Shown here: positions 17,822-25,929 of the stretch, in pieces
Layout of the letters: each line of letters starts with the position of its first letter
How positions within the stretch are numbered: the first letter of the stretch is position 1
NCBI GenBank assembly: GCA_002728175.1
Contig: PBVH01000041.1
Coordinates: 4,854-32,569 of the forward strand
Length of the DNA: 27,716 nt
Reading direction: 5' to 3'
Origin: Flavobacteriales bacterium
GTDB taxonomy: Bacteria; Bacteroidota; Bacteroidia; Flavobacteriales; BACL11
The notes under the pieces: model-generated
Told to the model about the DNA's origin: nothing
What the model saw: the letters and a program-made list of their open reading frames with translations, nothing else
The model's database searches: none
Made by a program: the position numbers and the translations under genes

Positions 17822-18405
17822 TGAGAGAATCATTACTTGTATTTTGCCTAATATGTATATCACTTAGTGTATTCTCCCAAAATTTAAAATATTTAGATTA
17901 TGATATTTTATCAAATGGAGATACTATTTTTTCTGATGATTTAAATGAAATTTTAGTTTTTGATTTTAATAATGATGATGAAAAAAGATATTATATATTA
18001 CTTAAAAGAAAAGTTAAAAAAGTGTTTCCTTATGCTTTAAAAGCAAAGGAAATTTTAAGCGAAATTGAAGATTCTTCTTTGCAAATAAAAAGAAAAAGAA
18101 AAAGAAGGAAATTTATACGCAAAAAAGTAAATCAAATTAAAAAAAATTATGAAGAATCATTAAAAAAATTAACTATGAGTGAGGGAAGAATATTAGTTAA
18201 ATTAATTTATAGAGAGACTTCTTTAACAACTTATAATATAGTAAAATCATATCGTGGTAGATTTAATGCATTTTTTTGGCAAACTATGGCTAAGTTATGG
18301 AATAATGATTTGAAAACTATTTATGATCCATCAGCTGTTAGAGAAGATTATTTAATAGAAAATATAATTAATGAAGAAAAATTATATCTACAAAAATCTT
18401 TTTGA
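17821..18405 (+). CDS. DUF4294 family protein, exported
   Basis: A 194-residue protein of a Bacteroidota family of unknown function. It has a signal peptide (about residues 1-20, ending VFSQ). The conserved body runs from RYYILLKRKVKKVFPYALKA through a strongly basic segment and a LTMSEGRILVKLIYRETSLTTYNI block to FWQTMAKLWNNDLKTIYDP. The start is GTG at 17821-17823, sharing one base with the TAG stop of the subtilase (TAGTG), so it is probably translated by reinitiation and expressed together with the protease. The basic segment is encoded partly by three tandem AAAAGA hexamers (18088-18105). Its last 18 bases overlap, tail to tail, the end of the hydroxyacyl-CoA dehydrogenase gene. The function is unknown; envelope location is inferred from the signal peptide. 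Confidence 0.82.
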   Translation: MRESLLVFCLICISLSVFSQNLKYLDYDILSNGDTIFSDDLNEILVFDFNNDDEKRYYILLKRKVKKVFPYALKAKEILSEIEDSSLQIKRKRKRRKFIRKKVNQIKKNYEESLKKLTMSEGRILVKLIYRETSLTTYNIVKSYRGRFNAFFWQTMAKLWNNDLKTIYDPSAVREDYLIENIINEEKLYLQKSF

Positions 18406-19275
18406 TACCTTTTTATTTTTTATTCCATCAGTATAGTCATAAAAACCATTACCACTCTTTACACCTAGTTCATTATTTTTTACCATTTTCACAAGTAAGC
18501 TAGCAGGCTTATATTTTTTATCGTTAAAACCATCATACATAACTTCTAAAATAGATAAACATACGTCTAATCCAATAAAATCTGCTAAAAACAAAGGACC
18601 CATTGGATGTGACATGCCAAGAATCATGACAGTGTCAATTCCATCAACAGATGAAATATTTTCTTCTAAAGTTAATATTGCTTCATTTATCATTGGCATG
18701 AGTATTCTGTTTGCAACAAAACCCGGAGCATCATTAACTTCAACTGGTATTTTAGAAATAGATTTACTTAAGTTCATTATCTGGTCTGTCACAGTATCAG
18801 AAGTATCTTTACCTCTTATTACTTCAACTAGTTTCATAATTGGCACAGGGTTCATAAAATGCATCCCAATTACTTTGTCTGGTCTTTTTGTTGATTTTGC
18901 TATTTGTGTAATTGAGATAGATGAAGTGTTTGAGGCTAGTATAGTATCTTGATTACAAAAAGTATCTAATTTAGAAAAAATATTAAGTTTCAACTCTATA
19001 TTTTCTGTGGCTGCTTCAACAACAAGCTCACAATCATTGACACCATTTTTTAAATCTGTAAATGTGCTTATGTTTGAAAGTATAGTGTTTTTTTCTTGTA
19101 AACTAATTTTTTCTTTTGCTATCATTCTATCAAGATTCTTTGAAATGGTATTTAACCCTTTTTTAAGTGATTCTTCACAAATATCAATTAAATTGACACA
19201 AAAATTATTTTGAGCAAAAGTGTGGGCAATACCATTACCCATTGTTCCGGCTCCAATTACTGCTATTTTTTTCAT
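18388..19275 (-). CDS. hbd: 3-hydroxybutyryl-CoA dehydrogenase
   Basis: A cytosolic NAD-dependent 3-hydroxyacyl-CoA dehydrogenase that interconverts 3-hydroxybutyryl-CoA and acetoacetyl-CoA, used in fatty acid, butyrate or phenylacetate-type catabolism. At 295 residues it is the standalone form rather than the FadB fusion. It has the Rossmann motif GAGTMGNGIA (residues 8-17) and the catalytic set expected from the family: Ser118 in SNTSS, His139 in GMHFMNPVP, Glu151 in LVEV and Asn189 in GFVANR, with the family spacing between them. The C-terminal dimerisation domain includes MSHPMGPLFLADFIGLD and ends with an NGFYDY motif. It follows a lipoprotein gene by 15 bases on the same strand and probably shares its transcript. 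Its end overlaps the convergent DUF4294 gene by 18 bases. The exact chain-length preference cannot be read from sequence. Confidence 0.93.
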   Translation of the reverse strand: MKKIAVIGAGTMGNGIAHTFAQNNFCVNLIDICEESLKKGLNTISKNLDRMIAKEKISLQEKNTILSNISTFTDLKNGVNDCELVVEAATENIELKLNIFSKLDTFCNQDTILASNTSSISITQIAKSTKRPDKVIGMHFMNPVPIMKLVEVIRGKDTSDTVTDQIMNLSKSISKIPVEVNDAPGFVANRILMPMINEAILTLEENISSVDGIDTVMILGMSHPMGPLFLADFIGLDVCLSILEVMYDGFNDKKYKPASLLVKMVKNNELGVKSGNGFYDYTDGIKNKKVSKRFL

Positions 19276-19290
19276 TTTTAAACGTTTTAG

Positions 19291-20112
19291 TTAATATACA
19301 ATTTTGAGATTATCAAAATAAATTTTATTTTCAGAAATAGAAAAATTTCTTTCCATTTTTAAGTACAACTTGAATGAAGTTGCATTAAAATAGTTGCTTG
19401 TTACTGGTGTAAGATTTACATAAATTTTACTCCATGTTTCTTTTTCTCTTATCCATAAAATACTTTCGTCAATTACTGTACCTGATTCTTGAACATACAA
19501 TCCTGTTTTAAATTCAGTATTTGATTTATAATCTAGTTCAAGAAAAACTGGAGATCCATCTTTTGGAATATCCAATATTTCTATGGTCGCAATTTCAAAA
19601 ATACTATTAGAGTCTTTTAAAGTAGCAAAAGCATATTTTTGAGCACTATCATTAACTATTTCGAAATCAATATTACTATTAATAGTAGTATCAATTTCTA
19701 ATCCAACCCCTTCAAAATCTTCATTAAAAACTGAAATATTATCTAAATAGTTAACAACTGGATTAATGGTGTATTCTTCTCCAGAAATGAGTTCAAAATT
19801 ATTTATAATAAAAGATGAGTAAAAGGGATAAAAAACTCGACTAGAAGATATGCCATTATTTTTTATTCCAGCTTTAATTCTAATTTCCTTGATACCAGTT
19901 TCTAGCACAGGAAATTTAGCAGGAAGTTCATATACACCTTGCAATTGATTTTCTATATATACCCATGCATCAGTAATTTTATCTGTTGATGAATTGTTTA
20001 ATTCAATATCATTAATTTTAATATAGGCAGGAGTTAGGTTCTCTTTCTTGCAAGCAACAAATGCAATTAAAATAAAACCAATAATATAAATTTTCTTAAA
20101 ATATATTAACAT
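19291..20112 (-). CDS. Lipoprotein of unknown function
   Basis: A 273-residue predicted lipoprotein. The signal peptide has a basic start (Lys6, Lys7), a hydrophobic core and a lipobox Phe-Val-Ala-Cys with Cys21 as the modified residue, followed by two lysines. The mature part looks all-beta. The first half (about 30-130) resembles a carboxypeptidase-regulatory or PEGA-like sandwich (AWVYIENQLQGVYELPAKFPV, IKEIRIKAGI). The second half (about 135-273) ends in FDNLKIVY, as in galactose-binding-like jellyroll domains, and contains a VFLELDYKS strand. I do not recognise a named family, and these fold comparisons are only by eye. It is 15 bases upstream of the hydroxybutyryl-CoA dehydrogenase gene and probably co-transcribed, though no functional link is obvious. 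Confidence 0.72.
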   Translation of the reverse strand: MLIYFKKIYIIGFILIAFVACKKENLTPAYIKINDIELNNSSTDKITDAWVYIENQLQGVYELPAKFPVLETGIKEIRIKAGIKNNGISSSRVFYPFYSSFIINNFELISGEEYTINPVVNYLDNISVFNEDFEGVGLEIDTTINSNIDFEIVNDSAQKYAFATLKDSNSIFEIATIEILDIPKDGSPVFLELDYKSNTEFKTGLYVQESGTVIDESILWIREKETWSKIYVNLTPVTSNYFNATSFKLYLKMERNFSISENKIYFDNLKIVY

Positions 20113-20207
20113 TTAAATGTGTATTTATAATTTATTAGCATATATTTAAGATTAACTTAAAATATTTAATTTGGTAAATTTACTGTTTATAAATATATAA
20201 ATTTAAA

Positions 20208-20858
20208 ATGATGCTAGATTCTTTTAAGCATAAGGGATTAAGAAAAAAATTAATAGAAAAATTATCATCCAAAGGGATATCAGATAATAATGTTTTGGAT
20301 GCAATTAATAAGGTTCCAAGACATTTATTTATTGATAATGCTTTTATACATTTTGCATATGAAGATAAGGCTTTTCCAATAGGTGAGGGGCAAACGATTT
20401 CACAGCCATATACAGTTGCTTTTCAAACACAGTTACTTGATATTAAACCATATGAAAAAGTTTTAGAAATAGGTACTGGATCTGGATATCAAGCTGCTGT
20501 TTTGTCATTATTAGATGCTGATGTATTTACTATTGAAAGACAAAAGAAATTATATAATAAAACAAAAGAATTTTTACCTAAAATTGGGTATAGATGTGAG
20601 TTTATATTTGGTGATGGTTATAAAGGATTACCAAATTTTGCACCTTTCGATAAAATTATTGTGACATGTGGAGCTCCAAAAATTCCAGAGGAATTATTAA
20701 CTCAACTAAAGGTTGGAGGTAGAATGGTAGTACCCATCGGAGATGGAAAAAATCAAAAAATGCATCTTATAAAAAAGAAATCAAGTCAAGATTACGATAT
20801 TTCTACACATGGTAATTTTTTATTTGTACCAATGTTAGACGATAAAAACAGTCTTTAA
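20208..20858 (+). CDS. pcm: Protein-L-isoaspartate O-methyltransferase
   Basis: This repair enzyme methylates isoaspartyl residues in damaged proteins using S-adenosylmethionine, allowing their return to aspartate. At 216 residues it is normal length. It has the family's AFPIGEGQTISQPYTVAFQ region with the active-site Ser65, the SAM-binding motif I VLEIGTGSGYQ (residues 85-95), and the IIVTCGAPKIPEEL and GGRMVVPIGD motifs further on. The start is the first of two adjacent ATG codons; the second is equally possible. It is divergent from the lipoprotein gene and convergent with the arylsulfotransferase gene, with 24 bases between the stop codons. No clear promoter of the type seen elsewhere here was found in front of it, though TAAATTTA occurs at 20175-20182. 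Confidence 0.95.
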   Translation: MMLDSFKHKGLRKKLIEKLSSKGISDNNVLDAINKVPRHLFIDNAFIHFAYEDKAFPIGEGQTISQPYTVAFQTQLLDIKPYEKVLEIGTGSGYQAAVLSLLDADVFTIERQKKLYNKTKEFLPKIGYRCEFIFGDGYKGLPNFAPFDKIIVTCGAPKIPEELLTQLKVGGRMVVPIGDGKNQKMHLIKKKSSQDYDISTHGNFLFVPMLDDKNSL

Positions 20859-20882
20859 TTTTTGTTTATAATTGGTGTTATC

Positions 20883-22415
20883 TCAATAATTAATATTAAT
20901 TTTTTTTACAATTTTATTTTTCTGTAAGCTAATGAAAGGATTTTTTTTATTATTTACTTTTCTCCCAATAAAATCAATTAAAATTTCTTTATTGTTGTAA
21001 GAATTATTAGTAATATTTTTAAAGTTAGATATCATCTCACAACTTGATGATAGTGGGTTTAATTCAATAAAAGATCCCGGAGTTAAGTTCTTTCCAATAA
21101 AGCCACTAAAGTTAATTGGATATTTTGTACATCTAAATGTTGGATTTCCCCATCCATTGCTAGTAATTGGTATTGTATCACCCTGTGTAAGCGGTCCAAT
21201 ATTTACAACTGGATTTATATATTTCCAGACTATATTTTCAAGAGAATCAATTTCAAAAAATGTTCCATGGGCACCATCACAAATCAATGTATTTCCATTT
21301 TCAAGTCTTTGAGCTCCTGAAATATATGAGGAATAGAAATTTTGAGGTATACTATCTGTGTAAATCCAAGATGAATTACTTGGTCCAAATTGATTATTAT
21401 TCAAAGTTAAATAATTATTATTTGAATCAATATTAGGAGATACAATTTCAACAGAACTATAGCCTCTGTCTTTACCATTGTTAAATAATAAAAATTTCCC
21501 TCCATCTTTATATTCTTTGTTTATCCATCTAACATCATGTTGTCCAAATAATCGCTGGTCAGATATTGTTCCCATATCATAGGCTTGAGGATTTCCCCAT
21601 CTATACAAAAAGTTTCCACCCTTATTATATATACCCCCACTGTTTGATGCAGCTTCTAAAGTACTAGTAGAATGATCAATAACATAAAATTCTGATAATG
21701 CTCTTGAACCTATTACAATTTGATCTAAATCTTCGTTATAATCAATTGAATTACAATGTAGCCAATCATTTTTACCATTTCCTTTGTAAAAATTTATATT
21801 AAGTAAATCTATATTTTGGTTAATTACACCATAATTTAATTTAGTAGAATCAAAATCCTGAACTAAATGATCCCATAATCTCCATTCCCATATTATATTT
21901 ATATCATTCATTCCTACTGGCTCAACTTCTAATATATATGTTGACCATAACTCGTTATCAGCCATTGAGTTAGGATTCCTACCATTTAAAACAGCTTCGT
22001 TAAATGATTTATATTCCCAACATAAAACTAAAATATTTCCATTAGGTAATGGCTCTATATCATGATGTTGATGATATAAATTATTTGCAAAATCATAATA
22101 CCAGAGAAGATTATTGTTCCAGTCAAATTTTTCTATTCTACCACCAATGCCTCCACCAGTGAATATAGTACTTTGTATTCTAGCAGTTCTAAGTAAAGTA
22201 CCATCGTCAAGTAAATAGACTGAATTTCCGGATTTGTAATTGCTAGTCCATGTATTAATTATTCTACCGCAATTATCAATTAAATAAGTTGCTTCATTTG
22301 GTGTAAATAGAGTGTAAGCATCGTAAGCATTATCCTCATAAGTAAACAATCCCATAGTCTGATTTTGAGAATATAAGACTAAGGGAAATAAAATTATTAA
22401 TAATAATTTTTTCAT
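20883..22415 (-). CDS. Secreted arylsulfotransferase family protein with a T9SS-like C-terminal tail
   Basis: A 510-residue protein of the arylsulfotransferase (AssT-like) beta-propeller family, which moves sulfate from an aryl sulfate donor to a phenolic acceptor without PAPS. A signal peptide (about residues 1-17, ending LYSQ) indicates export. Repeated blade motifs are visible (LLDDGTLLRT, PLPNGNILVL, RLENGNTLIC), with conserved histidines in HHDIEPL (117-118), LHCNSIDY (His220), GQHDVRW (His293) and DGAHGTFFEID (His383). His220, His293, Arg317 and His383 plausibly correspond to the four active-site residues of E. coli AssT; this mapping is by spacing and motif only. The last ~35 residues (ILIDFIGRKVNNKKNPF... 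ending in a basic KIVKKI tail) resemble the end of a T9SS type A sorting domain. It is the last gene of a five-gene unit, three bases after the aminotransferase stop. The substrate is unknown. Confidence 0.82.
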   Translation of the reverse strand: MKKLLLIILFPLVLYSQNQTMGLFTYEDNAYDAYTLFTPNEATYLIDNCGRIINTWTSNYKSGNSVYLLDDGTLLRTARIQSTIFTGGGIGGRIEKFDWNNNLLWYYDFANNLYHQHHDIEPLPNGNILVLCWEYKSFNEAVLNGRNPNSMADNELWSTYILEVEPVGMNDINIIWEWRLWDHLVQDFDSTKLNYGVINQNIDLLNINFYKGNGKNDWLHCNSIDYNEDLDQIVIGSRALSEFYVIDHSTSTLEAASNSGGIYNKGGNFLYRWGNPQAYDMGTISDQRLFGQHDVRWINKEYKDGGKFLLFNNGKDRGYSSVEIVSPNIDSNNNYLTLNNNQFGPSNSSWIYTDSIPQNFYSSYISGAQRLENGNTLICDGAHGTFFEIDSLENIVWKYINPVVNIGPLTQGDTIPITSNGWGNPTFRCTKYPINFSGFIGKNLTPGSFIELNPLSSSCEMISNFKNITNNSYNNKEILIDFIGRKVNNKKNPFISLQKNKIVKKININY

Positions 22416-22418
22416 AAA

Positions 22419-23603
22419 TTAAATTTCGTCTAATATACTAGTAATTATATTGCAACCTTCAACTATTTCTTCTTCTGAAATAATTAGAGGTGGAGATATT
22501 CTAACTGCTGTGTCAGAAAATAAAAAATAAAACAAAATTAGTTTTTTATTTAGAGCCTTATCAACTAGTTTTTTACATATTTTGCTACACCCTAGTTCAA
22601 TGGCTAACATTAATCCCATGCCTCTTACTTCTTTAATTTTTGAGTGTTTTAAATTTTTTCTGAAAACTTTCTCTTTACTTTTAATAGTACTTAATATTGA
22701 GGTATTTTTAATTTGTTTTAATGTTTCAAGAGATGCTGTGCAACTTATTGGATGTCCTCCAAAAGTTGTAATATGTCCTAATTTAGGTTGAAAAGTTAAA
22801 TAGTTCATGAAACTCCAAGACGAAATAAATGCACCAATTGGCATTCCACCACCCATACCTTTTGCAATACATAAAATATCAGGAACAACGGAAAATACAT
22901 CAACTGCAAAAATTTTTCCTAATCTACCAAAACCTGTTTGAATTTCATCAAATATTAGTAGAGTTTTAGTTTCATCACACTTTTTTCTAACTTCATGCAA
23001 AAAATTATTTTTTGGTGTAATAAATCCACTTGCTCCTTGAATAGGTTCCAGTACTACAGCTGCTGTTTTGTTAGTAATATATTTTAATGATTTAATATCA
23101 TTAAATTTTATTTGATTACAAGCTGGTATTAATGGTCTGTAGTTACTTTTATACTCTTCATTACCCATGATGCTTAGTGTTCCATGAGTAGAACCGTGAT
23201 ATGAATTTTTACATGAAATGATTTCAGATCTCTTTGTTATTCTTTTAGCTAATTTTATTGCTCCTTCAATAGCCTCAGTTCCCGAATTAGTAAAATAGGT
23301 TGTATTTAATTTATTTGGTAAACAATCTGATAATAGTTTAGCAAGGTAATATTGTGGTTTTTGAATGAATTCACCATAGACCATAACATGACTATATTTA
23401 TCTAACTGTTTTTTAACTGCGTTATTAATTTTGGAGTTATTGTGTCCTAAAGGAACTGCTGATACCCCCGCGATAAAGTCTAAATATTTTTCATCATTTT
23501 CATCATAAATGTAACAACCTGAGGCAGATGAAATTTCAAGACATGATGGGTAGGGAAATGTTTGAGCTTGGTATTTTTTAAAAATTTCTTTAGCTGTACT
23601 CAT
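22419..23603 (-). CDS. Class III pyridoxal-phosphate aminotransferase (acetylornithine/ornithine aminotransferase-like)
   Basis: A 394-residue PLP-dependent omega-aminotransferase of class III. Key features are the SGTEA phosphate-binding segment (Ser107-Ala111), the SYHGSTHGTLS motif, EPIQGASG, Asp219 in IFDEIQTGFGR (pairs with the PLP nitrogen) and the Schiff-base Lys248 in CIAKGMGGGMPIGA. The closest groups are acetylornithine, ornithine and 4-aminobutyrate aminotransferases; the length suits all of them, and the neighbours (no arginine biosynthesis gene) do not decide. It lies 15 bases after the transketolase C-half and three bases before the arylsulfotransferase in the same direction, so it is almost certainly co-transcribed. 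The fold and reaction class are firm; the amino donor is unknown. Confidence 0.9.
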   Translation of the reverse strand: MSTAKEIFKKYQAQTFPYPSCLEISSASGCYIYDENDEKYLDFIAGVSAVPLGHNNSKINNAVKKQLDKYSHVMVYGEFIQKPQYYLAKLLSDCLPNKLNTTYFTNSGTEAIEGAIKLAKRITKRSEIISCKNSYHGSTHGTLSIMGNEEYKSNYRPLIPACNQIKFNDIKSLKYITNKTAAVVLEPIQGASGFITPKNNFLHEVRKKCDETKTLLIFDEIQTGFGRLGKIFAVDVFSVVPDILCIAKGMGGGMPIGAFISSWSFMNYLTFQPKLGHITTFGGHPISCTASLETLKQIKNTSILSTIKSKEKVFRKNLKHSKIKEVRGMGLMLAIELGCSKICKKLVDKALNKKLILFYFLFSDTAVRISPPLIISEEEIVEGCNIITSILDEI

Positions 23604-23618
23604 ATCTATTTTTACATC

Positions 23619-24557
23619 TTAAGACTTTCTTTTGAGAACATTTTTACAAGCATGTACAATATTTGAGCTAGTTAGACCATATTTTTCCATTAACTGTTTT
23701 GGTGTGCCACTTTCACCAAATGTGTCATTAATTCCAACCATCTCTAATGGAAGCGGATAATTTCTACTTAACAACTGTGAAACACTATCACCAAGTCCAC
23801 CATTAAGCATATGTTCTTCAGCTGTAACAACACACCTTGTTTTTTTTACTGATTTTAAAATAGCTTCATTATCAAGAGGTTTAATAGTATGTATATTTAT
23901 AAGTTCAGCAGAAATATTTTCTTTTTCCAATAAATTAACGGCTTCTTTTGCTTCCCAAACTAAATGTCCTGTAGCTATAATTGTTACGTCATTTCCCTCA
24001 CTAAAATTTATAGCTTTGCCAATTTCAAATTTTTGATTTGGATCTGTAAAATTAGGAACTTTTGGTCTTCCAAATCTTAAATAAACTGGTCCTATATGCT
24101 CAGCTATTGCTATTGTTGCAGCTTTTGTTTGATTATAGTCACATGGGTTAATCACAGTCATGCTTGGAAGCATTTTCATCATTCCAATATCTTCTAATAC
24201 TTGATGTGTTGCTCCATCTTCTCCTAAAGTAATTCCAGCGTGAGATGCGCAAATTTTTACATTTTTACCAGAATATGCTATAGACTGTCTAATTTGATCA
24301 TAAACCCTTGAAGTTGAAAAATTTGCAAATGTTCCAGTAAATGGTATTTTGCCACCTATTGTTAATCCTGCAGCAATTCCCATCATATTAGCTTCAGCAA
24401 TACCTACTTGAAAAAACCTATCAGGATTTTCGTTTTTGAAATCATTCATTTTTAATGATCCTGTCAAGTCAGCACATAATGCTACAACATTTTTATTTTT
24501 CCTCCCTAGTTCTGTTAATCCATCACCAAAACCAGATCTTGTATCTTTATTTTCCAT
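23619..24557 (-). CDS. Transketolase C-terminal half (pyrimidine-binding and C-terminal domains)
   Basis: The C-terminal subunit of a split transketolase, which together with the N-terminal half transfers two-carbon ketol units between pentose-phosphate sugars using thiamine diphosphate. The 312 residues contain the pyrimidine-binding domain with the catalytic Glu55 in VGIAEANMMGIAAGL, the THQ-containing GEDGATHQVLEDI segment, PVYLRFGRPKVP, and a transketolase C-terminal domain (IIATGHLVWEA, VTAEEHMLNGGLGDSVSQLL). The length fits the free-standing C-half found in Bacteroidota and archaea. Its partner is at 25919-26764, but unlike the usual arrangement the halves are not adjacent: a VWA-domain gene lies between them, ending four bases before this ATG. 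Confidence 0.94.
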   Translation of the reverse strand: MENKDTRSGFGDGLTELGRKNKNVVALCADLTGSLKMNDFKNENPDRFFQVGIAEANMMGIAAGLTIGGKIPFTGTFANFSTSRVYDQIRQSIAYSGKNVKICASHAGITLGEDGATHQVLEDIGMMKMLPSMTVINPCDYNQTKAATIAIAEHIGPVYLRFGRPKVPNFTDPNQKFEIGKAINFSEGNDVTIIATGHLVWEAKEAVNLLEKENISAELINIHTIKPLDNEAILKSVKKTRCVVTAEEHMLNGGLGDSVSQLLSRNYPLPLEMVGINDTFGESGTPKQLMEKYGLTSSNIVHACKNVLKRKS

Positions 24558-24561
24558 TTTA

Positions 24562-25929
24562 TTATAGTTTTATAAATTCTGTTTTTCCAGATTTAATTTT
24601 AATATTTTTTTCTTTTGTTGATATGTATTTATTTGACGACTTACTTCTTAAAATAATTTTGTATCTACCAGGCATTAGTGAAACTTTATGCTCTTTATTT
24701 TGACCTCTAAAAAAATAAACTTGTACTAATTTATCTCCATCCTCATAATAGATACCACCAAACGATTTGCTGTAAAGAGAAATTTTTACGCTTCCTGGAG
24801 AAGGTAATTTAAATTCTGTTAGTTGACTTTGGTTTATCTCCACATTTTTATAAATAATTCTAGGGATTGTAAGAATTTCAATATCATATTTTCCTGTAAT
24901 GTATTTTTGTTTTGTGTTTATTCTTTGAACATTAAGAGTTGAATCTACTCCTGATTTTCTAACAATATAGTTAAATTTTGTCCTTGAGTTCATTTTTACA
25001 ATTAGTTCTCCTTGTGGTGTTTTAAGAGGTATTATTGTGTGTTTTCCTGGTAAAATTTTAACACTATCAACTGAAACTGGAGGTAAAGTATGTGCTTTAA
25101 CTCTGTATGTTAGAACTGGATCAATGATCATTGTGTCAGGCTGACCATAAGAATTTAAGGTGTGAATATAGTTGTATTTTACAGTATTTGTAAATTCATC
25201 AATAAATGAAATATTAACATTAGATTCAATTGCTTCATTGTTTTCATCTAATAAATTGACTTGAGTTGTAGTATTATCAATTATGTGAGAAACAACTATA
25301 TTTAAAACATTTTCAAATTCATTTTCTTTACTGACGTCAAAAAAACGACCAACACAATCAAAAGACTTTTTCCAGCTTTCATCTAATCCAATACCTATGA
25401 TAAATGGTTTTAAAATTATTCCTTTTTTTTGATAAAGTCTAGAAACAGCACAGGGATCCATTTGACATTCCTCTTTACCGTCAGTTATCAAAATCACAAT
25501 ATTCCTGCTTTTGGAATTAATAAAATCATTTGCTCCTTTTTCTAATGAATAAGCAATTGGAGATGTACCTTTTGCCTGTATATAATTCAATTTATGTTTT
25601 ATTTTTTTAATAGCTTTTTTTGTTGGTAAAAATTCAACTTCTAAGTGACTATCATTGCAATCTTGAGGGGGAAAACTACTTCTATTTCCATATACTCTCA
25701 GTCCTATATTCAAATTTTCATAATTCTTTAGTGAATCAAGCATGTTTATTAACATATTTTTTGCTATGTCCACCTTTCTGCCACTTTCCCAATTTCCAAG
25801 CATAGATCTAGAGGCATCAAATATGAATAAAATATTGTTCTCCTTTTGTGTGCTTTTAGCATTAACATTACTGCTGAAGAATGTTAATGACACACATACA
25901 AATATAAGTTTGAGTTTTTTAATAATCAC
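24562..25929 (-). CDS. Exported von Willebrand factor A (VWA) domain protein
   Basis: A 455-residue protein with a signal peptide (about 1-24, ending VNAK) and an N-terminal VWA domain (about 30-215). The metal-ion-dependent adhesion site is complete: DASRS (Asp38, Ser40, Ser42), Thr122 in GTSPIAYSL and Asp150 in LITDGKEE. The domain has extra cysteines (Cys91, Cys155, Cys160) that may form disulfides outside the cytoplasm. The rest (about 220-455) is beta-rich with carboxypeptidase-regulatory/PEGA-like repeats (ILPGKHTIIPL, LMPGRYKIILRS). The start is GTG at 25927-25929, inside the last codons of the transketolase N-half (11-base overlap), and is favoured because it yields a good signal peptide. 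Its stop is four bases from the transketolase C-half start. The function is unknown; metal-dependent protein binding in the periplasm or at the surface is inferred. Confidence 0.88.
   Translation of the reverse strand: MIIKKLKLIFVCVSLTFFSSNVNAKSTQKENNILFIFDASRSMLGNWESGRKVDIAKNMLINMLDSLKNYENLNIGLRVYGNRSSFPPQDCNDSHLEVEFLPTKKAIKKIKHKLNYIQAKGTSPIAYSLEKGANDFINSKSRNIVILITDGKEECQMDPCAVSRLYQKKGIILKPFIIGIGLDESWKKSFDCVGRFFDVSKENEFENVLNIVVSHIIDNTTTQVNLLDENNEAIESNVNISFIDEFTNTVKYNYIHTLNSYGQPDTMIIDPVLTYRVKAHTLPPVSVDSVKILPGKHTIIPLKTPQGELIVKMNSRTKFNYIVRKSGVDSTLNVQRINTKQKYITGKYDIEILTIPRIIYKNVEINQSQLTEFKLPSPGSVKISLYSKSFGGIYYEDGDKLVQVYFFRGQNKEHKVSLMPGRYKIILRSKSSNKYISTKEKNIKIKSGKTEFIKL

Noticed and set aside
18614..19213. 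Plus-strand open frames opposite the hydroxybutyryl-CoA dehydrogenase gene
   Set aside because: Antisense to a complete enzyme with all catalytic residues; no signal, motif or promoter supports them.
20175..20182. TAAATTTA upstream of pcm as a -7 promoter box
   Set aside because: No TTG at the 18-base distance on either strand and a poor distance to both genes; kept only as a comparison for the palindrome at 14221-14236.
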